Below, in pieces: positions 42,300 through 52,960 of a stretch of DNA of 64,000 bases (position 1 is its first letter; every line of letters begins with the position of its first letter). Made by a program: the position numbers and the translations under genes. The stretch lies in assembly GCF_032884065.1 (NCBI RefSeq), contig NC_088866.1:60934168-60998167 (forward strand), given 5' to 3'. The notes under the pieces were generated by a model. The model was not told the origin of the DNA and did no database searches. It was given only the letters and a program-made list of their open reading frames with translations. This DNA is from Artemia franciscana. Lineage: Eukaryota; Arthropoda; Branchiopoda; Anostraca; Artemiidae.

Positions 42300-44760
42300 T
42301 CGCGTCAAAATGACAGTCGTCTCGAATCATTTTAGATTCCCTAAATTCTTATTTATTAATGCCAAAAGCCATAGTTTGGCAAGCTTACCACAATAGATAT
42401 GCCACCAGAATTGAATCAAATAGATGTTATAGCTGTTACGGAAGTACAGTCCTATGATACAGGGTCCCTTGTTCTATCAAATACTCCAAGTATTCAGACT
42501 GAAAGCACTAAATAAAAATAATTCACAGACAGAAAGTACTTCCCCTCTCCATTAATATTATCGCAATAGCTGTTTTCTATTACTCGCCAAACCAAATTAC
42601 AGGCGAAAACTAGAATCATCTAGCAATTGCCAACAATTACTGACTTTCTTATTTCTAAGCATCCCATTGCCTGATTCTTTTTTAGTTGGTGACTCTGATG
42701 ATCTTGAGGTTGATTTAATTTGCTCCTCTCTTAAAGTCATGCAAAAAGTTAATATACAACTACTGCTAGGAACATCTCTCTTGACTAATACAAGAAAATT
42801 TTAAATCTCCCCCTCAGCTTTTCTCCATTGGGTGGGAGTTATCAGCTCTTCCTCCTTTTGTCTCCAACTTCAACCTTTAAGCATTGTTTTCAACCACATA
42901 TAGTGCTTATCAGCATCTTAGTAAATCTGGCCTTCTTTTCTTTGGCACATAATTTAATACGAAAGATTGGTCAAATATTTACAATTTACAAAATCCTGAG
43001 GAAAAAACTGCTACTTTCCATTAAAAATCAAACGATAAATATTTAATTATTTTCTCGAATTTTATGCTCCAGTGATAAGCCCTATATACGGTAAATTGGA
43101 CGACACCAATAAACTACAAAAAAAATACAAAAAAAGAAATTCGTAAAATTACTCTGTTCTACTATAAAAATAAGGTCAAAAAATTGTTTAAAAACAAACC
43201 AAAAACTGATTTTCAGTAGTTAAAAAGTTGGGTGGCAAGAGACTTGATCAGCTAAATTTCAACCTATCTGAGCCCCCTGAAGTTACCATCGATAGCCTTA
43301 ACAAAATTCCTTGCTTTCATTGTCCAAGCCTTCCAGTATTGTCTTATCAATCACCAGTTGTTGATCTTCCCCATTCTTTACCGTTTAGTTTTCCTTTGGA
43401 GATCAAAAGAGGAATTGGGATGGTAATAAAACAAGTGTCCGCCCAGTGGATATCCCGTGTCCCTTTTTTAGTGCCAATAGCTATTTTCTTTCAATACCCT
43501 TGTCTGTCCTTTGTGCTATGGAAGCAGGCTTTCATAGCCCCTTAAGAAAGAAAAATGGAAAGTCTGGTTTTAAAGGTGTTTGCCTGTTTCTGTCACTCCT
43601 ATATTCTTGAAACCTTATGAAGAATTCCTTGCACAGGGGCTCAAGGAACAAACCCAATTTGAGGCAATTCAGAAACTTCAAATCCGCTTCAACTCCAATT
43701 ACCTTGTCCATCTTGTGAACATAAATTGGAAAAACTCTTGAAAAACCTAAAACTTGGCTCAATATAATTAATATTGATCTTGAGAAAAATTTTGGTCTTG
43801 TTAATCACAATACATTAGTTGAAAAACTTGTTATTGAATTTAGTATTAATCTAACTTGGTTAAATTGGTTACCTCCTTCTTATCAAATAGATCAGACTTA
43901 GTTAAATATTAGAATCGTTACTCCAATCCTCTCCCTCTGCATATTGGAATTCCTCAAGGTATTCTCCAAGAGCCCCTCCTTTTGTCAGTTGTGATGAACA
44001 GCCTGACTAGGGAATCTCTTGACAGATACAAATTCGTTGAACACATTACAGTTGTTGAAACTTGCTAGAGAAATTTACATGATGGTAAACCTTTCTAATC
44101 CATTACAATGCCTACTTATTTCGCTAAAAATCCGTGCCATTTTTTTATTCATATCCTTCCCGATATTCCTGTATCCTTCTTTAGATTACCCGTGTCATAA
44201 TCTCTTCTTACTTAATCTGTTTCTTATCCTTTTTTATATGTGTTTAAAAATATCATTCATTTAACTAATGTACTTTTCTCCCTGCTTAAGCATCTAATAG
44301 ATTTTACATTCCTCTCCTTGTTCTTTAAGGATTTATACTCCTTTCCCCCCTTAATTTTGGATGTGCTTGTCCAGTTTGGCACCCTGGTATTTCCAGGAAG
44401 TCCTATACTCTCCCTTTCTAAAAAAAAAGGAGCTAGATCAGAAACGCTTGGTTTCAGGAGATGTATACTAAGCCACAATTTAAAGAAATGCAACAACAAA
44501 CCCTTGCACAGAACACATTTTACCAAAAAGACATTCCCCACGCAGATTTAACCCTTTTAGGTCATTCCCCAGACTGCTCCTACCATATCCCCCATTTGTA
44601 GCTATACATCCAGGTATGAGAAAAACTGTGTACCTTATATTAAGAAAATGATAAACAAAACATCCTACTAGTTTCACTGGGCTATTCTCATTAATTGGTA
44701 CAGGCAATGCCCAAATTTTGGATTCGTTCACTTGTTTTGTTTTTCTTTCCTTTTTTAGAA
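42300..44760 (+). mobile_element. LINE (CR1-like), endonuclease to 3' end, heavily decayed
   Basis: Frames switch often. In order: NAKSHSLASL and ELNQIDVIAVTEVQ (endonuclease start, 42360-42450), IIAIAVFYYSPNQ and LVGDSDDLEVD (42550-42710). Next come EIKRGIGMVIKQVSAQ (43400), INIDLEKNFGLVNHNTLVEK (43770; D-L-x-x-A-F block) and GIPQGILQEPLLLSVVMNSL-type text (43950). The thumb and C-terminus follow (VWHPGISRK, 44370; LHRTHFTKKT, 44510). The Y-A-D-D box is lost in frameshifts. No tail is clear. Confidence 0.75.
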
Positions 44761-45481
44761 CCCCTTTAATTTTTTTTGTACTTATATCCTTTTTTATTGT
44801 TTCATTGACTTTAACCAGTTTTTACCTTTTTAACGTGCTATATCTAATCTAAATTTAAATATTGACTAATGGATGGTTTTTCATGCTGATAATTCTAATT
44901 TCGGCATTTTTTTTCTAGTCTTTTAGCTTTCGTTCCATTTAATGTTTTTGTGTTCGTCCTGTTTTTATTTACTGACCCCAAAATTTGAATTTGGCCATTA
45001 AGGGCTTGTGATAGCAATTTTTTGAAATAATAATATTACTGCATCCTAATTGTGTACAAATGCTCTTAAAACATATATAAGTTTGCTTAATTGAAAAGAA
45101 AGCTTTAAAATAAGAAAGTGTCAGAATATACAACTCTGCCAAAGGCAGAAGTAGTTGGGGATGTCTAAATGCAGAAAATGGATATTATAAACAAACAATT
45201 ATATGAAAAGATAAAATAAGACTTTCAAGGCTTAATGCAGTTTGGCTGTTACAAAAATGACATGGTACAAAGACTAGCTAATTCCTTATTCACTTTAAAC
45301 AGGGGGAAGTCCTGGTTTGGTGCTAAGTCCGCAAACGACAAAGGTCAGTTTATCTGACCTATCAGTTTATCAGTTTATCAGTCTTTTTAGTCAGTTTATC
45401 ATCTCCCATACCATTTCCTGATAATTCCAAATTAATATACTCAGTCATTCCGGAGTTGCACCTTTTTAACAACCCATATAC
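44761..45481. other. no gene recognised
   Basis: T-rich sequence then AT-rich sequence with TCAGTTTATC repeated four times near 45340-45400. Nothing else supportable. Confidence 0.45.
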
Positions 45482-45642
45482 ATATAAACATGTTTTGATT
45501 AAGTTCAGCACTTCCCTCAACATTCCCTGAAAGACTCATCTTAATGCCCTATGTATTTTGGGAAAGCAGAAGTCAAACATGCATACCTTTTTTCCATAAC
45601 ATATACTATATGTAAACAATGAACAAATTACAGAACTTTAAT
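45482..45642. repeat. flanking repeat A, left of the Gypsy element
   Basis: From TATAAACATGTTTTGATTAA to ACAAATTACAGAACTTT. The same text, with scattered differences, follows the right LTR at 48421-48580 in the same orientation. Confidence 0.85.
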
Positions 45643-45810
45643 CGTTTAAGTCTGGTATATTTAATCGATTTAATATGACCCAGGCACCTGTAAACATAAT
45701 ATAATCAACAAATAAGCAAGCAAAGCAAAGCAAACGAACAAATTTAAGCAAATAATAAACAAAACGACAACTCATTTACTAAGGCAATCAAACCATAGCG
45801 GGATACTACA
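45643..45810 (-). repeat. 3' LTR of the Gypsy element
   Basis: Shares AATATGACCCAGGCACC, ATAATCAACA, AATTTAAGCAAATAATAA and ATAGCGGGA with the right LTR. The outer terminal dinucleotide is CG here where the right LTR has TG (a single substitution). It ends CTACA on the plus strand. Confidence 0.88.
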
Positions 45811-45826
45811 TCTTCCCTTTTCTGAA
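45811..45826 (-). other. polypurine tract
   Basis: On the minus strand CAGAAAAGGGAAGA directly precedes the 3' LTR start TGTAGT, as expected for plus-strand DNA priming. Confidence 0.8.
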
Positions 45827-46149
45827 AAAATCATACTCTTAATCTTCAGAGATCCAACCTCTTGAGTTTCATTACAGATCTGCCGGATCATGTTTTATTT
45901 ATATTTGGTGATGCTCTTGGCTCTTGTTGTGCACTTCCACTAGCACGGAAAGATGCATTTATCCCATTGTCTAATGTTCGATTGAAATGCGTGCAATCAG
46001 CTTTGCTTGTTAATTTGGCAGAAGCTCAGCTGTGGAAAGTGATAGTTTTGATTATAGTTGTATCAGGCTTAGATTTTTCATTTGGCTCACTTTCATGTCT
46101 TATTCGAGATACTTCTCTACTTTCTTCTTTTCTATGAGATATTCTAACT

Positions 46150-47720
46150 CTGTTGTGTCGGATGGATGGTCTGTCATCAGCAAGAACCTTGTATGATTGT
46201 GGTTGAGGGCAAGTTTCAGTTACTATTCCTCTTTTCTAAGGACTGTTTGGTATTGCCTGGACATGTACTTCTGATCTTACTTTATTTCTGGCAGGGATTT
46301 GGCAGTCCCATCGTAATAATCTTTTTGGCGTGCTCTGCTTTGTTTTCTATATGACACAAACTTATTTTCAGGCACTAGTTGCTTTTCTTGATGCTTCTCT
46401 GTGACAGGGAGTACTGATTGCAACTGCAGGTCATGAACAGCTGGACTGGGGCTGCCATTCCATCCACAGGTATGTTATGGTATTCAAGCAGGCCAGTGTA
46501 TGAATCTCGTCCACTTAGCATAAATTTATTGTCTTTTTTCAGGTCTGCATGCTCTTTTCAACACATGCATTTGTCGTGGGGTGGTAGGGACTAGGTGCGT
46601 TGTGATACCCCAATCTTGGGTGAATAACTGAAATTCCCTGGAGTTGTTTGGGGGCCATTATCTGTTGGAAGGATTGCTGGTATACTTTTGCGTGCGAATT
46701 GCCCCTTCAGCTTAGTAACCACTTGGGTAGTGGTAGTAGAGGTTAAGCTATCAACCTCTGCTATATTAGTCAACAGGTATAATATAGTGTTTGCTGTTCC
46801 ACTAAAACAGGTCGCACCCCAGATGTTGCCAGGGTAAGGCTGGAAGTAGTGTGCAAACCATTGGTTCTTTTTGGTTGTTGGCTTTTGTATGAATGCAGAC
46901 ATTGCACTTTTGGATAAATATCTGGATTTGTTTTCCAATGCCGGGTCAGTAGACTATCATTTGAGCTGACTGCTTTGTTTTGTCTGCACCCAAGTGTGAG
47001 GAGTGCAAAACCTTTAAAATTCTTTCTTGTAAAATGGCAGGGATGAAAATTCTGGACCCTTTAAAGATTAAATTATCATACATTGAAAGGTCCAGACAGA
47101 TGTTCCAGTAGTGCACTATTGTTTTGAGCATGATTTTCCATTACTTGACCAACAATCTTGAACAGTCTTTCTCAGTGTTGTCAGTTCGTGATCTATGGCA
47201 GTATTTTGCCTAATTCTAGTTTGTTGTCTGTAGCAGGTAGAGTTGTTCGTTCGTGATATATAGCAGTCTTTTTCCTGATTTCCTCTAGTTTGTTGTTTGT
47301 AGCAGGTAGAGCTTTAACGAATGAGTGGACAAATATTTTGATTTCTTCTTGCATATGTTCATCCACATCTGGCAAATGAAGTATTGATAGTTGTACGACT
47401 GGATATACATCATAAGGCGTTGAATTCTTGGTGAAGCTGTTTGAAGAGGTTCTGTATCGTTTCGAGGGGTCAATGATCTGTAATGACTTTTAAAGATGTA
47501 ATGATGGAAATGGAGGCAACCATAGACAATAGCAAACAGTTCTTTTTCTAATTGGGAATAATTCTGCTCCAACTTACTCGGTGATCTTGATGCATATGCA
47601 AAAACTTTCCTGTTTGTAGATATTTAGGCTCCAAGTCCATGTTTTTAGTCATCAACTTCCAGCTCTAGAGTCTGGCTGGAACTATCATAGAAAGCCCAGT
47701 TCATGACTTTAGATTCTTTG
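46150..47720 (-). pseudogene. Gypsy pol remnant: RT end, RNase H, integrase
   Basis: Minus-strand text in order: MNWAFYDSSQTLELEVDD (end of RT), YASRSPSKLEQNYSQLEKEL and FAIVYGCLHFHHYIF (RNase H, about 47520-47600), RIQRLMMYIQSYNYQYFICQ. Then the integrase H2C2 region (ERILKVLHSSHLGADKTK, about 47000), core end IPAILPTDNGPQTTPGNFSY (about 46640), YTGLLEYHNIPVDGMAAPVQ (about 46430). Last is a C-terminal KVLADDRPSIRHNRVRI-like tail (about 46180). Stops and frameshifts are frequent. A segment of about 70 bases near 47193-47310 is tandemly duplicated (TTGTTGTCTGTAGCAGGTAG and TTGTTGTTTGTAGCAGGTAG). Confidence 0.82.
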
Positions 47721-47779
47721 ATATGCTTTAGGCAGGTTGTGTGAAAGTCCTTAATTTGTTTTCTGTGTGTCTGTGTTTT

Positions 47780-48240
47780 TCTTTCTTTTTTGTATTTGAC
47801 AAATTTTATCTGATTGTAATACCTAACACAAAGCGATAATTCGGTGCCACGCGCTGCGAAAGTTGCTTAACTAGCAACTTTAACTCAGTAATATATTTCT
47901 TGGGTGTTTTTTCTTCATGCTGGTCATGTCTTTGAAAAATATATCAAGTAAATATTTTGTTTTTCTTTAGAGCTGCATATTGTAGAAGCTTTAAAACCTA
48001 TGGCTCAATTTATTCTTATTTTCCTCTTTGATTTCTAATGTTTTAAAAATGCATCTTCCTTTTCCACCAATCGAGATAAGTAGATATGCACAACGGATCT
48101 TCCCTGTTTTACCAGATAGAGGACCAAGAAAAATTAGTTTGGCATGCTCTTCAAACTTTGACCACTCTTTATTTAGGTTTTCTTACTCCCACTTCATCGA
48201 CGGGGGTGTTACTCCTTCCAAAATTATTTTCTGATTGCAG
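47780..48240 (-). pseudogene. Gypsy gag remnant
   Basis: Just inside the primer-binding site the minus strand reads VTPPSMKWE, NKEWSKFEEHAKLIFLGPLS, IRCAYLLISIGGKGRCIFKT and later KTPKKYITELKLLVKQ. This is the pattern of retrotransposon Gag capsid regions (N-x-x-W-x-x-F, A-x-L-L-x-x-I-G). It is truncated and then joins straight to the RT end, showing a large internal deletion. Confidence 0.7.
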
Positions 48241-48258
48241 ATCCCACTTCTGACACCA
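48241..48258 (-). other. primer-binding site
   Basis: TGGTGTCAGAAGTGGGAT on the minus strand abuts the 5' LTR end with no gap. The leading TGG would pair with the CCA end of a primer tRNA. Which tRNA cannot be settled by eye. Confidence 0.85.
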
Positions 48259-48420
48259 TGTATGAGTCTAGCATATTTAATCGTTTAATATGACCCAGGC
48301 ACCCCTAAACATGATATAATCAACAGGTAGGCAAGCAGAGCAAACAAAAAAATTTAAGCAAATAATAAGCAAAACAATAACTAATGCACTAAAGCAAGCA
48401 AATTATAGCGGGACGCTACA
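48259..48420 (-). repeat. 5' LTR of the Gypsy element
   Basis: 162 bases, TG...CA on the plus strand (TGTATGAGTC to GGACGCTACA), directly repeated at 45643-45810. Confidence 0.9.
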
Positions 48421-48580
48421 ATATAAACGTAATATGTTTTGATTTAGTTCAACACTCCCGCCAACATTCCCTGGAAGACTTATCTTACTACCCCTTGTAT
48501 TTCGGGAAAACAGAAGTCAAACATGCTTACCTTCTCTCCATAACATATATTATATGTAAACAATGAACAAATTGCATAAC
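48421..48580. repeat. flanking repeat A', right of the Gypsy element
   Basis: From ATATAAACGTAATATGTTTT to AACAAATTGCATAACTTT. It is a direct copy of 45482-45642, so the LTR element sits between two copies of the same 160-base sequence. Confidence 0.85.
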
Positions 48581-48589
48581 TTTCAGCCC

Positions 48590-51000
48590 TTGCCCTGAGG
48601 CCTTGGGGAGGGGGGGGGACATCCTCAAACGCATAATTAATAAAACTTTCAGCAATGCTGAACAAAATTGATGTTTCAAAATTTTGTTTGGATGTTGGTT
48701 TTGGGAAATAATGCGCGTGAGAGGGGGGGGGTCAAATCACTTTGTCTCTTAAAAAGGGCCCTGTAACTACCAATTTAAAATCAAATGAGAATCATTTGAG
48801 TTTAATACAGCCAACCATTACGTAAGAACTTATTTGCCCTAGGACATAACTTAAAGCCCTTGTCCCAGGGTTCTGGAGGGCTGTGTCCACCCTGGAGGCA
48901 TTGTTATATGTTCTTTGGACTATTTTGAACAAGATTGCCATCGCAAAATAATAATCAGATATGTTTGGGTGAAAAAATGGATAGTTGGGGGGGTTGTTGT
49001 TGTTGACCTTCATCACTTTTGACTTTTAAAAGGGAACTAGAACTTCCATTTTCAACCAAATGGACCATCTCTAAAGTTTATACACCCATCCCTTCCACAA
49101 GAACCTTAAATGACCCAGGGGCATAGCTTACAACCCTAGCAGTCAGGCCCAGGTGGTTTGTATCAACCCCAAAAGCCTTGTTATATGATCTTTGGATTAG
49201 TTTGAATAAAAGAACTGTCTCAAAATTTCTACTGGATGTGTATCGGAAAAACAAGATGTGTGTGGGGGGGGGAGGGTAGCTGCACTCTGATTGCTTTGAC
49301 TCTTACTAATTACTAATTAGTTTGATACTAATTCAATGAGTCCCTTCCAAAGCATATACAACACACTTTCTATAAGAAGCTTGTACCTATGAAACAAAGA
49401 AGAGAAAATATAGTCAATAAAAAAAAATAAACTTCTAAAGTAGACTACACAGAAGACATATAGATCGTCTCTTTTGTCTCTTGTGTAATCTACTTCAAAA
49501 GGTTAGATTTTTTTTGCACTCAGGACGACTTAGCGGAGGTTCTTGGAGAAATATTTGCTTATTTTCTCTTCATGTTGTTCCATGTTGTTGTGTCTCTACT
49601 TTTTTATTTTTTTTCACTTATAATATTTTTTCTTCTTTGTTTCATAGGTCATGTATAGCCAGTGTGGTCTTGCAATGCTTTTAAGAACCTTATTTGCCAC
49701 CAGGGCATAGTTCACAACCATAGCCCCAAGAGCTGAAGAGGAGGGGGGGAGTCTTCCTCGCAGACATATTTCCAGACCCTTCAACTACAGTGAACAACAT
49801 TGCTATCTCCAAATTTTGATTGGATGTATTAAGGGAAATTATGAGTCGAGGGGCAGGGGGCTGGCTGCTCTCAAATATGCCCTTGTGGCATAACTTAAAA
49901 CCCTCTCCCTGGGGCGCTGGGGGGTTGTGTCAATCCTAGAGGCATTATTATATGTTCTTCTTAAATGCCCTTCATCAATTCTGACTCTTAAACAGGAACT
50001 AGACCTTCCAATTTTCAACCAAACGAGATATTCTAAAGTTAAACATAAAAACTTTAAATCCCCCTGCAGCATAGCTGACAACCCTTGCCCCCAGGTTCTG
50101 GTAGTTTGTATCAACCCCAAAAGCAGAGTTATTTGATCTTTGGACTATTTTGCATAAAATGACTGTTTCAAAATTTCTATTGGATGTATATCTGGCGAAC
50201 ATGAAGTGTGTGTGTGTGGGGGGGGGGGTTAGCTGCCCTCTGATCTCGACTCTTAAACAGTGCACTAGAAATTGTGATTACCAATCCAATGAGTCCCCTT
50301 TGAAGTAGGCCATTCTTTCTATAAAAGCCTTACATGCCCACAGGAATTAACTTACAACTCTTGCCTTGAGAGCTATGGGGTGGGGGGTCTTCCAATCAGA
50401 TTCGTTTGGTGAAAAAAGCGATAGTCAGGGGAAGGGGGGGGGGCATCTGCCCTCCATCATTTTCGACTCTGAAAAGGAACTAGAACTTTACATTTTCAAC
50501 TAAACAAGCCTCTTCTAGAATTTATACAACCATCCCTTTGATAGAAACCTTAAATGCCCCCAGGGCATAACTTGCAACCCTTGCCCCCAGGCTCTGAGTT
50601 TTTCAACCCCATGTGTGTTGGGGGGGGGGGGTAGCTGCCCTCTGGTCACTTTGAATCTTAAAAAGGGCACTAGAGCTTTTGATTACCAATAACATAAGCA
50701 CCCTCCAAAGTTTATATGACTGCACTTCCTAAAAGAAAACCTTATATACCCTTCGGTAATAACTTACAACCCTAGCCCTGAGGGCTGTGGAGGGTTGTCA
50801 TCCTTAAAGACATAATTTCCAGACCTTTCAACTGTGTTGAACAAAATGGCTGTCTCAAAATATTGATCAGAATGGTCTGGGAAAATATGTTTGGGAGGGG
50901 TAGGGGCATTTGCCCTCTGATCAATTTTGACTACGAAAAAGGGCATTAGTCCTCTCAATTTCCAAATAAATGACCCATGATCAAAGATTCTATGACAAAT
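48590..51000. repeat. satellite-like array with long G runs
   Basis: Units begin with GGCATAACTTACAACCCTTGCCC-type text (about 48590, 48843, 49120, 49705, 49887, 50069, 50342, 50565, 50753). Each runs through a GGTTGTCAACCC-type block, TTTTGAACAAAATGGC, TTTGATCAGAT and a run of G of 8-11, then AAAAAGGGCACTAGAAC. At least two unit types alternate, so the true repeat may be a dimer of about 430 bases. Divergence between units is high. A MITE-like element interrupts it at 49385-49649. Confidence 0.82.
49385..49649. mobile_element. MITE-like insertion with terminal inverted repeats
   Basis: Left end CCTATGAAACAAAGAAGA(G)AAAATAT and right end ATATTTTTTCTTCTTTGTTTCATAGG are inverse copies. A second inverted pair lies inside (GTAGACTACACAGAAGAC and GTCTCTTGTGTAATCTAC). 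It splits a satellite unit (AGAAGCTTGT before, TTTTAAGAACCTTATTTGCC after). Target duplication is unclear. Confidence 0.75.
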
Positions 51001-51120
51001 CCTTCAATATGAAGTGCCCTGGTCTAAAATACACAAGCAAGTCAACAAAAATAAAATAATAATAAATAACACATTGTGCCAACATTGTGAATAGAATTGG
51101 CTATAATAGAGTATTTTATT

Positions 51121-51830
51121 TTTATTTTTCAAATGCTGTTTTCGATAGAGTCGTTTAAATCAAACTACATTTAAAGGTACTGGATTGGTAGCAACTCATG
51201 CCTTAAAAACCTGTGTATGCTTGCACATGATTTGCTTTTGTGTGGTCATTCAGATCTAGCCCCTACTTTTTGTGAAGTCATTTAAGCTGTCTATTTTGGT
51301 TGCTCTGTTTTAATTTTCAAATGCTGTTTTCAATAGAGTCGTTTAAATCAAACTACATTTAAAGGTACTGGATTGGTAGCAACTCAGGCCTTAAAAACCT
51401 GTGAATGCTTGCATATGACTTGCTTTTGTCTGGTCATTCAGATCTAGCCCCTACTTTTTGTGAAGTCATTTAAGTTGTCTATTTTGGCCTTATCCAGTTG
51501 TCAGGTGCTCAATTCAGTCAAAGACAGTCTGCATTGCATTTTCCTGCTCCTGAAAATACTTTGCTTTCTTCAGGCTTTTCAGCAGGAAAATGGTTAATTT
51601 CAGCCTTGCTTTGATTCAGTTGAAGATACCAAAAACTGAACTTGCATGTAAATAGAATAGAGTTGTTTTATTCTATTGTTTAGTTCTTCTTTTTAATAAT
51701 CTCACATTTAAACAGAGTTGTTTAAAATAAACCAGGTTTAAAGGGACTGATCTGGTAGCCTAGCATATGGCCTTAAAAATAAGTTTATGCTTGCACATAA
51801 TTTATTTCTGTCTGATGGCTCAATTTGGGA
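51121..51830. repeat. 188-base tandem repeat, two close copies and one diverged
   Basis: CAAATGCTGTTTTCGATAGA at 51130 recurs as CAAATGCTGTTTTCAATAGA at 51318. The following text (AAACTACATTTAAAGGTACT, CATTCAGATCTAGCCCCTAC) is almost identical. A third, diverged copy begins near 51712 (GAGTTGTTTAAAATAAACC). Confidence 0.9.
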
Positions 51831-52489
51831 AATCTCAACTGAAGCCTGAAAAGATAATATGATCCAACTAAAAGCAAGAGCCAAGGTTATGTGCATGGAT
51901 TGTTGGTCAAACTTTGACTATGAGCAGAAAAGAAGGCAGGAAATTTCTAAACACAATGGAAAGTAATTAGAATTTGAAGAAAAGGAGTCCCACAAGACCC
52001 TTTCAAAGCAAGTACATCAAGGGTAGTGAAAAAAACAACAACTTATTTGCAATACAAGGTTGATAGGAATACAACAATTGAAAAGGGCAAGCAAGACTTG
52101 GCTGTGTACCCAGAATTTGTTTTTCCCTAGAACAGGAGTGGTTTTGAAGATTCTGGAATAGCTCATTAGAGTTGAGAGGTAAGTATTTGACAGGGATGAA
52201 AGTAACAAGCTATGTTAAATATGTGCCTCTGGCTCTTTACAATAATTTTGATGTCACACCATCAATCAACACAGATTATAAGAAGGAGTCAAATATCAGG
52301 CAAGATATTTCCGATCAAAGACCCAATAATGAATTTGTTTTACATGCTTTAGGAAGCTGGAATACATTATATCATTACTTATTGGTTATAATGACATTGT
52401 TAAGATTGTCTTAGAAAATTTCTTGTTGAATACAAGAGATCTCAGGTGATCTGAGATCTAGTCATATAAGGGGCTTGTACAACAATGTC

Positions 52490-52960
52490 TAGAGGTTGGA
52501 ACATCATTGGCTGCTCCTTTTTTCAAAAAAGATAAGAAGTTGCTTGAGGATGTCCAGCATCATGCCACTAAGATGGTTAGCAGCATGAATAAACATCCAT
52601 ACAAAGAAAGACTACAACATTTGAAGCTGCCAACACTGACATACCAAAGGAAAAGGGTGATATGATTTTAACCAAAAAAAAATCTAATAACACCCTTCCT
52701 GGTCTCTTTGCATAGCCCTTGCACTCTGGTACTAGAGGGCATTCATTGAAGCTCCCCATGCACCATTTGATGAGTAGACCTAGAAATAATTTTTTCAGCC
52801 AAAGAGTCATTAATCTGTGGAATCAACTGTCTGAGGAAACAGTTTCTGCAACTTCAACTGACACATTCAAGTCTCACCTTGATAAGGAATGGCTCTGCAA
52901 GGAGTTAACTTTACAATTGGGAAGCTGCAGAGTCCTCCAGAAGAGTCTAGATCAACAACC
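52490..52960 (+). mobile_element. LINE 3'-terminal fragment (CR1/L2-like)
   Basis: Frames give FFKKDKKLLEDVQHHATKMV, YKERLQHLKLPTLTYQRKR, then RGHSLKLPMHHLM, RNNFFSQRVINLWNQLSEET and FKSHLDKEW. This is the standard end of CR1/L2-like ORF2 (L-E-x-V-Q-x-R-A-T-K; R-x-N-F-F-S-x-R-V-I-x-L-W-N-x-L-P; F-K-x-x-L-D-K-x-W). One frameshift near 52660. No earlier RT text is visible upstream. Confidence 0.85.

Larger units (their letters stand above)
45643..48420 (-). mobile_element. Ty3/Gypsy LTR retrotransposon, internally deleted
   Basis: Two direct LTRs of about 165 bases (45643-45810 and 48259-48420) bracket 2.45 kb. Reading the minus strand, the right LTR ends in CA directly before a primer-binding site, and a purine tract lies directly before the left LTR. 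Remnants of gag, reverse-transcriptase end, RNase H and integrase follow in the Ty3/Gypsy order (integrase last). Protease and most of reverse transcriptase are missing. Frameshifts throughout make it non-autonomous. Confidence 0.9.

Noticed and set aside
45482-45810. Treating repeat A plus the LTR as one longer LTR
   Set aside because: The order is A-LTR on the left but LTR-A' on the right, and both the primer-binding site and the purine tract abut the shorter repeat.
45862-46137. 91-codon plus-strand frame resembling a membrane protein
   Set aside because: It is antisense to the 3' part of the Gypsy element, where integrase C-terminal text reads on the minus strand.
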